DNA from: Caulobacteraceae bacterium
Lineage (GTDB): Bacteria; Pseudomonadota; Alphaproteobacteria; Caulobacterales; Caulobacteraceae
Length of the DNA stretch: 64,000 nucleotides
Direction of reading: 5' to 3'
NCBI GenBank assembly: GCA_947475415.1
Contig: CANJLH010000007.1
Location: forward strand, 62,001-126,000
The notes under the pieces were generated by a model, which did no database searches, was not told the origin of the DNA, and saw only the letters and a list, made by a program, of their open reading frames with translations. Shown piece by piece: positions 47,139 through 54,989 of the stretch; position 1 is the stretch's first letter, and each line of letters begins with the position of its first letter. The position numbers and the translations under genes were made by a program.

Positions 47139-48053
47139 TCAGGCCCGCCGCAGCGCGCCCGGGTCGACCGGATCAAGGCGGAAGGTCTCGGGCAGTAGAC
47201 CTGGCTCCGACCGGTTGGCGCCGATCAGCTTCGCACCCCGCGCCAGAGCCAATTTGGCCAGCAGGGCCGGCGTCAGGCGACTCTGTATCTTCGGGCGGGC
47301 TCCCAGCGAGCGCCGCAATAAGCCGTTGGCATAGACCACATTGGCCCGCAACAGCGCCGCCGGAGTCATGAACTCCATGGACAGCGACACGTTCAGCATC
47401 GACCCATTTTCGATACGGTGCGGTGCGTTCTGCATCCAGGTGACCATGCGGCCGGGCGCCAGATCATAGACGTCGGCGGCGGAATCCCAGGCAGGGTCAA
47501 AATCGAACTGCTCGGCGGTTTCGCGCAGGACGATCCGCTCCAGCGCCGCGGCCGGGACAAAGGGATCGGCGACCGGATAGACCCAAACCCGCTTAGCCCC
47601 GCGGATCTGCCACAGCGACACCAGCGGAACGTCGAGATGGTAGAAAACCTGCGCGTTGGCGGACGATATCAGCACGCCGAGGTCACGCTTCAGGGTCGTC
47701 AACCCTGGGCAATTGGTTTCCTTTTCCGCGAACACCTCGTCACAGAGCCGCGCATACTCTGGCAGGTAGCGATTGGCGGCGCGCAGATTCAGCCAGATGC
47801 GTCCGCGCCGGGCGGAATCCAGCAGTTCCGCGCCGGTAAGGTCACCGGGTGATCCGCGGCGCCAGGTGTGCCAGGCCGCTGGATTCTCTCCCATGGTGAA
47901 GACGCCCAGATTGTCGCGCGGATAACGGTCGAGGAGTTCGATAAGGCCCTCGTCGGAAAACAACGGGCGCTCATGAAGGTTATGAGCGAACTCGAGGTTT
48001 TTGCAGGTGAACTCTCTAGACTTCTCAGCGGTCCAGTCGGTGATGACGGTCAT
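47139..48053 (-). CDS. JmjC/cupin-like Fe(II) dioxygenase-fold protein
   Basis: 304 aa. The fold shows FYHLDVPLVSLWQIRG (His139, Asp141) and later MQNAPHRIENGSML (His212), a possible HxD...H metal triad, so a 2-oxoglutarate oxygenase is possible. Homologues are often annotated as transcription factor jumonji and sit in polysaccharide clusters. The start ATG 48051-48053 overlaps the glycosyltransferase stop (ATGA); the frame reading on upstream is spurious. Function unknown. Confidence 0.78.
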   Translation of the reverse strand: MTVITDWTAEKSREFTCKNLEFAHNLHERPLFSDEGLIELLDRYPRDNLGVFTMGENPAAWHTWRRGSPGDLTGAELLDSARRGRIWLNLRAANRYLPEYARLCDEVFAEKETNCPGLTTLKRDLGVLISSANAQVFYHLDVPLVSLWQIRGAKRVWVYPVADPFVPAAALERIVLRETAEQFDFDPAWDSAADVYDLAPGRMVTWMQNAPHRIENGSMLNVSLSMEFMTPAALLRANVVYANGLLRRSLGARPKIQSRLTPALLAKLALARGAKLIGANRSEPGLLPETFRLDPVDPGALRRA

Positions 48054-48982
48054 GGCGACGACCTGTGACCGTAGAACCGGACCTTGAACGGGCCCCACCA
48101 GAACACCTTGCCCAGACCGCGGACCGCCCGATCCAGAGTGAAGGCGGTTTGGCGCGCGCCCATCAAGGCCTGCAGGGCGGCCAGAGCGCTGAAGCCCAGC
48201 GCCTGGACGGCGCCCACGCCCATCCACTTCATCACCCCCAGCCGATCGGGCGGATCGGCGGCGGCGCAGGCCGAGCTCGGCCCCTGACCGTAGGCGAAGG
48301 CTCGTACGATCGTATAGCGCAGGTTCAGCCTCTGCGGCGATGGATCCTCCCAAACCCAGGCGTTCGGCGACCAGACGAAGCGTGCGCCTGCAGCCTTCAT
48401 TGCGGCGAATAGGATCGTGTCCTCGCCGCCGATCTGATTATGTCGTTCCGAAAACGGCTGACATTGATCCGGCAAGGCCGCCCTGCGGATGAGGCTGTCG
48501 CCGCATCCATAGTATTCCTCGGTGAGGCCGGCTTGCTCAGGCCCCACGCGGGAAAAAAATCGCTCGAGGTAGGCGCGATGCTTGCGGATGTCGGCAGGCG
48601 CCCGTCCGCGTACAGGGCCGAACACGACGTCACCGTCAAACTTGGCTTGATCAGCGAGGAGCGCGGCCAGCCAGCCAGCCGGGGCTTCCTCGTCGTCATC
48701 AAGAAAGGCGATGAAGTCCCCCCGAGCCTTTCGCAGCGCGGCGTTGCGCGCGGTGGCGACGCCCGGGGACGCCTCATGCACATAGGTTACGGGAAACGGC
48801 GCCTCTGAACTCAGGGCGGCCACCAACGCCTTAGCCGAAGGCCGTTCATCGTTGTCCACCACCACCAGTTCAAGCCTGGCGACGTCAACGCCCGCCTGGT
48901 TGAAAGTCGAGCGAATGGCGGTTTCCAACGCCGCCGGGCGGCGTTGGGTGGGGATGACAATACTGACCGCAGGTTCACCCAT
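48050..48982 (-). CDS. Family 2 glycosyltransferase
   Basis: 310 aa GT-A fold. SIVIPTQRRPAALETAI at the N-terminus, LVVVDND, PGVATARNAALRKARGDFIAFLDDDEE (metal-binding acidic cluster) and YYGCGDSLIRR are typical. C-terminal hydrophobic stretches suggest membrane association. It lies 4 nt after the HfsK-like gene and overlaps the JmjC-like gene, so the three should act together on one glycan. Confidence 0.93.
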   Translation of the reverse strand: MGEPAVSIVIPTQRRPAALETAIRSTFNQAGVDVARLELVVVDNDERPSAKALVAALSSEAPFPVTYVHEASPGVATARNAALRKARGDFIAFLDDDEEAPAGWLAALLADQAKFDGDVVFGPVRGRAPADIRKHRAYLERFFSRVGPEQAGLTEEYYGCGDSLIRRAALPDQCQPFSERHNQIGGEDTILFAAMKAAGARFVWSPNAWVWEDPSPQRLNLRYTIVRAFAYGQGPSSACAAADPPDRLGVMKWMGVGAVQALGFSALAALQALMGARQTAFTLDRAVRGLGKVFWWGPFKVRFYGHRSSP

Positions 48983-48986
48983 GGCC

Positions 48987-50123
48987 TCAGTGGGCGTCCT
49001 CGGCGGCTCGACGGGGGCGGGACAAGGCGGCGACCGCTACGCTGCGAGCACGACCCAACAGCGAAAGTTCGACGGCGGCGATCGAATCAAGGCGGGTCCG
49101 CACCCGATGCAGCGGCCCGCCGCGGTCGGCGCCAACCATCGCCCAAGCCCATTCTGAGGCCTGAACCGTCAAGCCGGCGCGCCCGTCGGCTCTGGCCGTG
49201 CCCTCCGCCACGGAGCGGGTATCCAGGGCGAAGGGCCGCTTGTAGTGGTCATGGCCTGGTCCGAGGTCATAGGTCCTCAGGTCAAGCCCCGGCATTGCCG
49301 CGATGGCGCGGGGCAGGAACACCTGACCTGGCGACCAGGCGGCGAGTTCCGGATCCAACGATGCAATCCAGGGGTGGTATGTCGTCCCGAGGCGCACACC
49401 GAAGTGGCCGGCGACCAGCCGGTCTCCGGCATAGAGATTGATCATCAGGCCGCGGAAGTCGCCGGTCTTGAGTTCGAACAGATTGGAGAGCAACTGGCCC
49501 GTCCAGGCCGGCCGCAGGAAATCCTGCGCTCCGGTGCGGGCAAGCTGGTCCGCCTTCCATGCCAGCAGCGTGTCAAACGCCGCCCGCGATTGATCCGGCG
49601 CGACGATGCGCAGCGGGCCGATTTCACGGTCGAGCTTATGATCCAGACGCCGATAGTTCTTGAAGCGTTTGGCGCTTTGGGCGCGAAGCGCCTCAAGGTA
49701 TTCGTCGGCCGAACCCTGCAAAGCGATCACATGGGCCTCTTTCAGGCCGCCCAACGCGGATTCGAAGCGCCGCTGGGGATCTACGAGCCCCGTAAATCGG
49801 AACGCCCGCAGGTCGGCGAGCGCCAGCGCCTCGCCGACATTCAGGTCCTCTGAGGCGACCAGGGCGTGAAAATCGGACAAGGGCGCGCCAATCGGGCGGG
49901 CGAACGCGCGCGGTCGGCGATGGTGCGGCAGGAATCCGACTGCGCGATCATGCCTGCGCCAGATCGCCACTCTGGCGTCGGCGCGAACCTCGGCCACGGC
50001 GCGGGCGAAATCTGGCCCCAGCAACGGACTGGCATACGCCGGCTCGGCGGCGCACAGCGCCCGCCAAGCGGATTCATCGCTGGGCGACAGATCGTTCGGA
50101 TTTACAGTCTCGGCGCGCAGCAT
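48987..50123 (-). CDS. GNAT/FemAB-type acyltransferase, HfsK-like
   Basis: 378 aa with the CelD/BcsL-type Acetyltransf_6 domain: SAKRFKNYRRLDHKLDREIGPLRI, LLAWKADQLARTG and YAGDRLVAGHFGVRLGTTYHPWIASLDPE, followed by YDLGPGHDHYKRPFAL. In Caulobacter, HfsK is a related enzyme that modifies holdfast polysaccharide and binds c-di-GMP; assignment to that exact role is inference. It is first in an operon with the GT2 and JmjC-like genes. Confidence 0.82.
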   Translation of the reverse strand: MLRAETVNPNDLSPSDESAWRALCAAEPAYASPLLGPDFARAVAEVRADARVAIWRRHDRAVGFLPHHRRPRAFARPIGAPLSDFHALVASEDLNVGEALALADLRAFRFTGLVDPQRRFESALGGLKEAHVIALQGSADEYLEALRAQSAKRFKNYRRLDHKLDREIGPLRIVAPDQSRAAFDTLLAWKADQLARTGAQDFLRPAWTGQLLSNLFELKTGDFRGLMINLYAGDRLVAGHFGVRLGTTYHPWIASLDPELAAWSPGQVFLPRAIAAMPGLDLRTYDLGPGHDHYKRPFALDTRSVAEGTARADGRAGLTVQASEWAWAMVGADRGGPLHRVRTRLDSIAAVELSLLGRARSVAVAALSRPRRAAEDAH

Positions 50124-50197
50124 CGCCCGTCGTCATAAGGACAACGTGTTATGGATTGGCAAATTCGGCTGCAAATCCTTACCCGTTTGCGTTGGAC

Positions 50198-50698
50198 TTA
50201 GTCGCGAGCAAATGTCTGCTTCAGAATTGTCTGCAGACCCGCGGCATCAGCAAAGTCGAATGCGGCGAGCTCGGCGGAATCGACATCAAGCACCCCCACC
50301 AGGGTTCCTTCGGCGTCGAACACAGGCGCCACGATTTCGCTGCGCGAACGACTGTCGCAGGCGATGTGGCCAGGAAACGCCTCAACGTCGGGCACGATCA
50401 CCGTCTCTCTGCGGGCCGCGGCCGCACCGCAGACTCCGCGTCCGAAGGCGATCCGCAGGCAGCCTAGCGATCCCTGGTATGGGCCGATCACGAGTTCATC
50501 CGGCTTCGAGGGATCGACGACGTAAAACCCCGTCCATAGGAATTTCGGAAACGCTGCAGCGAGCATGGCGCTGACCGTGGCCATGCGCGCGGTCCGGTCG
50601 GGTTCGTCACCAAGCACCGCCGCAATCTCGCCGGCGATGGCGCGATAGCGAGCGGCCTTGTCAACAGGAAGTCCCGCGGCGTCAAAGGATTCGGCCAT
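50198..50698 (-). CDS. msrC: Free methionine-(R)-sulfoxide reductase (GAF domain)
   Basis: 166-aa single GAF domain of the fRMsr type, which reduces free Met-(R)-sulfoxide. The three conserved cysteines are present: GSLGCLRIAFGRGVCGAAA (Cys80, Cys90) and HIACDSRSRSEIV (Cys114). GFYVVDPSKPDELVIGPYQG is the family signature. It is cytoplasmic, with no extra domains. It lies downstream of the HiPIP gene on the same strand (44 nt). Confidence 0.94.
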   Translation of the reverse strand: MAESFDAAGLPVDKAARYRAIAGEIAAVLGDEPDRTARMATVSAMLAAAFPKFLWTGFYVVDPSKPDELVIGPYQGSLGCLRIAFGRGVCGAAAARRETVIVPDVEAFPGHIACDSRSRSEIVAPVFDAEGTLVGVLDVDSAELAAFDFADAAGLQTILKQTFARD

Positions 50699-50742
50699 TT
50701 CTTTGCTCCCGGCGCGGCCGAACTTGCTGGATCTACCGGGGC

Positions 50743-51069
50743 CTATTTAGGTTTCGGCGCCCACGACTCACAGCGCCCGCCGACGGATACGGCGCCGTTG
50801 AGAAGTTGGCATTTGCCGCATCCGCCGCTCTCCGACTTGTAGAAGGCGCACCCACCGCAGATTTTCGCCGCGTCGGTCGAAGGCTCCTCATAGCGAAGCG
50901 ACCGCCTCATGCTGCTTTCCGACGGGGAAAGATCATCCTCGGCGACGCAGGCGCCGGCGTAGGCCTGGGCGGCCCATGCGGCGGTGACAGCCGCGAGCGG
51001 CGCGCTGACCGCCAATCGCATGGCCTGCCGGCGGTCAAGATTGCGCAACGGGTGAAGTGTCTGGTCCAT
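50743..51069 (-). CDS. High-potential iron-sulfur protein
   Basis: 108-aa periplasmic electron carrier. The Tat-like leader has an Arg pair (NLDRRQAMRLA) before a hydrophobic stretch ending at QAYAGA. The cluster ligands are CGGC (71, 74), the Cys-rich GGCGKC and the terminal GGRCESW, matching the HiPIP fold for one Fe4S4 cluster. The longer frame upstream is rejected. HiPIPs are uncommon in Caulobacterales compared with photosynthetic bacteria. It may supply or accept electrons for an envelope redox enzyme. Confidence 0.9.
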   Translation of the reverse strand: MDQTLHPLRNLDRRQAMRLAVSAPLAAVTAAWAAQAYAGACVAEDDLSPSESSMRRSLRYEEPSTDAAKICGGCAFYKSESGGCGKCQLLNGAVSVGGRCESWAPKPK

Positions 51070-51304
51070 TGGCCGTCTGCGCCCCATCAATTCGGGTTCT
51101 GATGTTCGTCTATGACTATCCGGGCCCGAGAAATCAAACCATCGATCCGGCCGAATGCCTGCAATGGGCCATTCCTGCAGCGAGACTGATTGACGGCGGC
51201 GCTCAGTTGGGCCTTCTGGAGCCGGATTAGTCGCGTGATCGGTCGCGCGCGCAGCGAGGCCTCCGGGCCGCCGCCCGCCCACCGATCGATGAAGGAGAAC
51301 GGTA

Positions 51305-52456
51305 ATGTTGGCGCCTGTGGCGAGCGAGCAGGAAACCTTCCGCAAGGAAGTGAAGGCCTTCCTGAAGGAAAATTGGCTGGGTGCGGCTGACCGCGACGCC
51401 AGCGCATTTCGCAAGAAGGCCGTTGCGGCGGGCTACGTCTACCGCTCGATCCCCAAAATATATGGTGGTTCGGAACAGGCGGCGGATCCGGTCAAGGCCC
51501 ACATCATCCGCGAGGAGTTCGACAAGGTCCGCGCGCCCCGCGAAGTGGGCGGCAATGGCCCCGGCCTGCTGGCGCCCACCTTGCTCGCCTGCGGCGAGGA
51601 CTGGCAGAAGGAAATGTTCATCCCCAAGACCCTGACGGGCGAGTACCGCTGGGCGCAGGGCTATTCGGAGCCCGGCGCGGGATCCGACCTCGCCAACATT
51701 CGCACCAGCGCGGTGCTGGAAGGCGACGAGTGGGTCATCAACGGTCAGAAGGTCTGGACTTCTGACGCCCACAACTCGATCTTCATGTTCATCCTTGTGC
51801 GCACCGAACCGGATGCCCCCAAGCACCAGGGAATCTCCTACCTTTTGCTCGATATGCGCCAGCCTGGCGTCACCGTCAGGCCGTTGAAGCAGATCACCGG
51901 CGAGGCGCACTTCAACGAAATCTTCCTGGACAATGCGCGCACGCCGAAGAACTGGATCGTCGGCGAGCGGGGCAAGGGCTGGATCGTTTCCCGCACCACC
52001 CTGGTTCATGAACGCAACACCGTCGGAGCCTCAATGGGATCCGACCATCTGTTCAATCAGGTGCTGAAGCTCGCTCGCACGACGGAGCTGAACGGCCGGC
52101 CGGCCATCGAGGATCCGCTGATCCGCGACGAACTGGGGCGGATTTACGCACGTGTCTCCGCCCACCGGGCGGCGGGCCAACACGCGCAAAACCTGGCGGG
52201 CGCTGGCCGCGAGGGTTCACCCGCGGCCGGTGGCTTCACCAAGCTCTACGGCAGCGCGATCTCCGAGAGCATCGGCCTCCTGGCCCAACGGATCATGGCC
52301 GACCACGCCATGGCGCAGCCGGTGGAGAATCACGCCGGCCCCGGCCGCTGGGTTCGCCAGTACCTCAACTCCATCGCCGCACAGCTTGGCGGCGGCACCT
52401 CAAACATGCAGCGCAACCAGATCGCCGAGCGTGCGCTCGGTCTGCCGCGCGACTGA
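51305..52456 (+). CDS. Acyl-CoA dehydrogenase, catalytic-type subunit
   Basis: 383 aa. GYSEPGAGSDLANIRTSA and NGQKVWTSDAHNS are the flavin/substrate motifs. The YEGT position reads QLGGGTSNMQRN (no Glu), but helix G retains VHERNTVG (Glu236), the alternative base. AAGGAG precedes the ATG. It is 20 nt upstream of a second, shorter acyl-CoA dehydrogenase gene, as in heteromeric FadE pairs. Confidence 0.94.
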   Translation: MLAPVASEQETFRKEVKAFLKENWLGAADRDASAFRKKAVAAGYVYRSIPKIYGGSEQAADPVKAHIIREEFDKVRAPREVGGNGPGLLAPTLLACGEDWQKEMFIPKTLTGEYRWAQGYSEPGAGSDLANIRTSAVLEGDEWVINGQKVWTSDAHNSIFMFILVRTEPDAPKHQGISYLLLDMRQPGVTVRPLKQITGEAHFNEIFLDNARTPKNWIVGERGKGWIVSRTTLVHERNTVGASMGSDHLFNQVLKLARTTELNGRPAIEDPLIRDELGRIYARVSAHRAAGQHAQNLAGAGREGSPAAGGFTKLYGSAISESIGLLAQRIMADHAMAQPVENHAGPGRWVRQYLNSIAAQLGGGTSNMQRNQIAERALGLPRD

Positions 52457-52476
52457 TACCCGGACGGTAAACGACC

Positions 52477-53544
52477 ATGGATTTCGCACTTTCCGACGAC
52501 CAACTGACCTTCATCGATCAGGTCGACCGCTATTTGCGCGACACCTGCCCGCCCGACAGGTTGCACAAGGCCTTCGACGGCAACGAGGCGATCGCCTCGG
52601 AAATCTTCCAGGGCCTGTTGGAACTGGGCTTGGGCGGCCTGGTGGCGCCCGAGGAGCACGGCGGTCTGGGACTGGGCCTGCTGGAGGCGGCCTCAATCAC
52701 CGAGCGGATCGGCTTCGCCGGCGCGCCCGGCCCCTGGGTTTCCCATGTGCTGGCCGTGCTGGCCATCGCCAACGCAGGCTCTGACGCACAGAAGGCCCGC
52801 TGGCTGCCGGGCATGGCGGCGGGCGAGATCGTCGGCGCGGTGGCGTTGATGGAAGGTTCAGCCTGGAGTCCGGAGGACTGGAAGCTCTCCGCCTCACCCC
52901 GGCTCAGCGGCGCCAAGGACTATGTAATGGGACTGAGGGAGGCCCAGGTGTTCGTGGTCGGCCTGGCGGGCGGCCAACTCGCGCTGGTCGAATCAACCGC
53001 GCCCGGCGTCAGCATGACCCCATGGTTTTCCACCGACATGACCCGCCCGGTGGGCCAGATCGGGTTCGACAATGTCGCCTGCGAGGTGATGCCGCAGGCC
53101 TATGGCGCGGAGCTGTTGGACGCGGCCCTGACCCTGGCCTCGGCGGACTCCCATGGGGCCTCGGCGCGAATGGTCGAGGACATCGTCGAATACTCAAAGA
53201 CCCGGGTGCAGTTCGACCGGCCCATCGCCGCCTTCCAGGCGGTGAAGCACAAGCTGGCCGACCTCGCGACGGCGGTGGAACCCAACGGACCGCTATACCG
53301 CCAGACAGCTGCGATCTTCGATCAGACCCCCGATGACTCGCACCGCGCCGCGGCGCTGGCCAAGGCCCACATCACCGAGGTCGCCTCCAACATCTGCCGC
53401 ATCGCCACGGAATCCTATGGCGGCATCGGCTACACCTGGGAGCATTCGGCCCACATCTGGTTGCGACGGGCCATGTTCAACTACGCCTGGATGGGGACGC
53501 CAGCGGTGCACCGGGCGCGGGCGGCGGATCTGGCGGGCTGGTGA
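52477..53544 (+). CDS. Acyl-CoA dehydrogenase, probable partner subunit
   Basis: 355 aa, beginning MDFALSDDQLTFIDQVDRYL, with GLGGLVAPEEHGGLGLG in the N-terminal domain and ESYGGIGYTWEHSAHIWLRRA near the end. No ER-type base in helix G (LDAALTLASADSHGA), and beta-domain motifs are weaker than in the upstream gene. It is best read as the structural partner in an alpha2-beta2 enzyme with the 383-aa protein. Confidence 0.92.
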   Translation: MDFALSDDQLTFIDQVDRYLRDTCPPDRLHKAFDGNEAIASEIFQGLLELGLGGLVAPEEHGGLGLGLLEAASITERIGFAGAPGPWVSHVLAVLAIANAGSDAQKARWLPGMAAGEIVGAVALMEGSAWSPEDWKLSASPRLSGAKDYVMGLREAQVFVVGLAGGQLALVESTAPGVSMTPWFSTDMTRPVGQIGFDNVACEVMPQAYGAELLDAALTLASADSHGASARMVEDIVEYSKTRVQFDRPIAAFQAVKHKLADLATAVEPNGPLYRQTAAIFDQTPDDSHRAAALAKAHITEVASNICRIATESYGGIGYTWEHSAHIWLRRAMFNYAWMGTPAVHRARAADLAGW

Positions 53545-53647
53545 GATAGGGCTGCGCGGCCGGTCCGCGGCCACACCATTTTGTGGGTTCCCTGAGTTTC
53601 ATACATTCACGCGGTAGTTCCAGATCACTTTCGCGCAGGAAGTCCAC

Positions 53648-54052
53648 ATGATCGTCACGGGCGGTTGCCATTGCGGCCGAATACGTTGCGAGGCTGCGGG
53701 AAAGTCGCTCTATGGTGCGCTTTGCCACTGCGGAGACTGTCGGCGATGCGCCGGGGCGCCGATGGTGGGCTGGGCGATATACCCGCAAACCAAGATCAAG
53801 ATCACCCAGTGCCAGCCGAAGACCTATGCGTCTTCAAAGGACGGTCGAAGCCAGTTTTGCGCCGACTGCGGCGCCGGGCTTTTCTACGTCAATGACGCCA
53901 ACATTCCCGGCTTCATCGAAATCCAGACTGCGACGCTTGACGACCCGGACACCACGCCACCCCAGGCGCAAATCCAGCTGGCCGAGCGGATCGGCTGGAT
54001 GGCGCAGGCGCACGAACTGCCCACCTTCGACCGCTTTCCGCCGGAAGGCTGA
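53648..54052 (+). CDS. GFA/CENP-V family zinc-binding protein
   Basis: 134 aa. Cysteines fall in the GFA pattern: GGCHCGRIRC, LCHCGDCRRCAG and QFCADCGAGLFY, giving structural and catalytic zinc sites. The family includes glutathione-dependent formaldehyde-activating enzymes, but many members have no known substrate. It is a single gene, convergent with the downstream SDR. Confidence 0.92.
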   Translation: MIVTGGCHCGRIRCEAAGKSLYGALCHCGDCRRCAGAPMVGWAIYPQTKIKITQCQPKTYASSKDGRSQFCADCGAGLFYVNDANIPGFIEIQTATLDDPDTTPPQAQIQLAERIGWMAQAHELPTFDRFPPEG

Positions 54053-54079
54053 ACGACCGGTTAGGGTGCGATCCGCCCC

Positions 54080-54952
54080 CTACCCCGGCCCGAAGGTCAG
54101 CCCTTCGTTCAACGTCCAGGTTCCCGCCGTCCCGCGCACCCAGCCGCTTGACGCCCAGGTGCCGCCATCCACCGGCATGGTGACGCCGGTCACATAGCGG
54201 GCCATCGGCGAGGACAGGAACACCACCACATCGCCGCATTCGGAGATGTCGCCCTCGTAGCCCAGGGGGATCAGGCGGTTGAAGGCGTCGATCTGGTCGG
54301 GGCTGCGCTTGATCCACTGGCTTTCGTCCACCGGACCGGTGCGGTTGCCATGGTTGCCCGGGGTAATGGTGTGGTCAGGGGCGATGCAGTTCATACGGAT
54401 CTTATGCTGCGAAAGCTCCAGCGCCATGGTGCGGGTGAAGTTGAGCATGCCGGCCTTGCAGGCGGCGTAGACGGCGAAATTGGGGGCCGCGCGGGAGCCC
54501 TCGATGGAAGCTACATTGACGATGGAGCCGCCGCGGCCACCGCGGATCATCACCGGAACCACCGCAGAGGTGGCCGCGAACATGCTGATCAGATTGATGT
54601 CCACGTGGCGTCGCCAGCTGCGCTCGGACTGCTCCATGAACGGGCGGCCGGAGACCCCGCCGGCGTTGTTGACCAGGATGTCGATGCGGCCGAACTCGGC
54701 GTCGGCGGCGGCGACCATGGCGCGGACCTGATCGGTGTCCATCACGTCGGTGGGGACAGCCAGCGCCTTTCGGCCCAGGGCGCGCACCTTGGCCGCAGTG
54801 TCCTCGCAGCGGGTGGGCTCGATGTCCGCGATCACCACGTGGGCGCCGTGCTGAGCGAGCGCAATGGCGCAACCCTGGCCGATGCCGCCGCCTCCGCCGG
54901 TGACGATGGCCACCTGGTCGGTGAGCATGATTTTTTCAGCTGGCGCGGTCAT
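54080..54952 (-). CDS. SDR-family oxidoreductase
   Basis: 290 aa. TGGGGGIGQGCAI, VNNAGGVSGRPFMEQ, NVASIEGSRAAPNF, YAACK and the C-terminal VTMPVDGGTWAS form a complete classical SDR. DIEPTRC after beta-2 suggests NAD. The start may be the ATG at 54952 or the Met at residue 9. It is 37 nt after the acyl-CoA ligase gene and probably in one operon with it. Confidence 0.93.
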   Translation of the reverse strand: MTAPAEKIMLTDQVAIVTGGGGGIGQGCAIALAQHGAHVVIADIEPTRCEDTAAKVRALGRKALAVPTDVMDTDQVRAMVAAADAEFGRIDILVNNAGGVSGRPFMEQSERSWRRHVDINLISMFAATSAVVPVMIRGGRGGSIVNVASIEGSRAAPNFAVYAACKAGMLNFTRTMALELSQHKIRMNCIAPDHTITPGNHGNRTGPVDESQWIKRSPDQIDAFNRLIPLGYEGDISECGDVVVFLSSPMARYVTGVTMPVDGGTWASSGWVRGTAGTWTLNEGLTFGPG

Positions 54953-54989
54953 CAGATTGTCTCCTTGGGATGCGGTCGGTAGGTTGAAT

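Noticed and set aside
48054-48353. 100-residue N-terminal extension of the JmjC-like protein
   Set aside because: Low-complexity sequence in another frame of the glycosyltransferase gene; ATGA overlap gives a better start.
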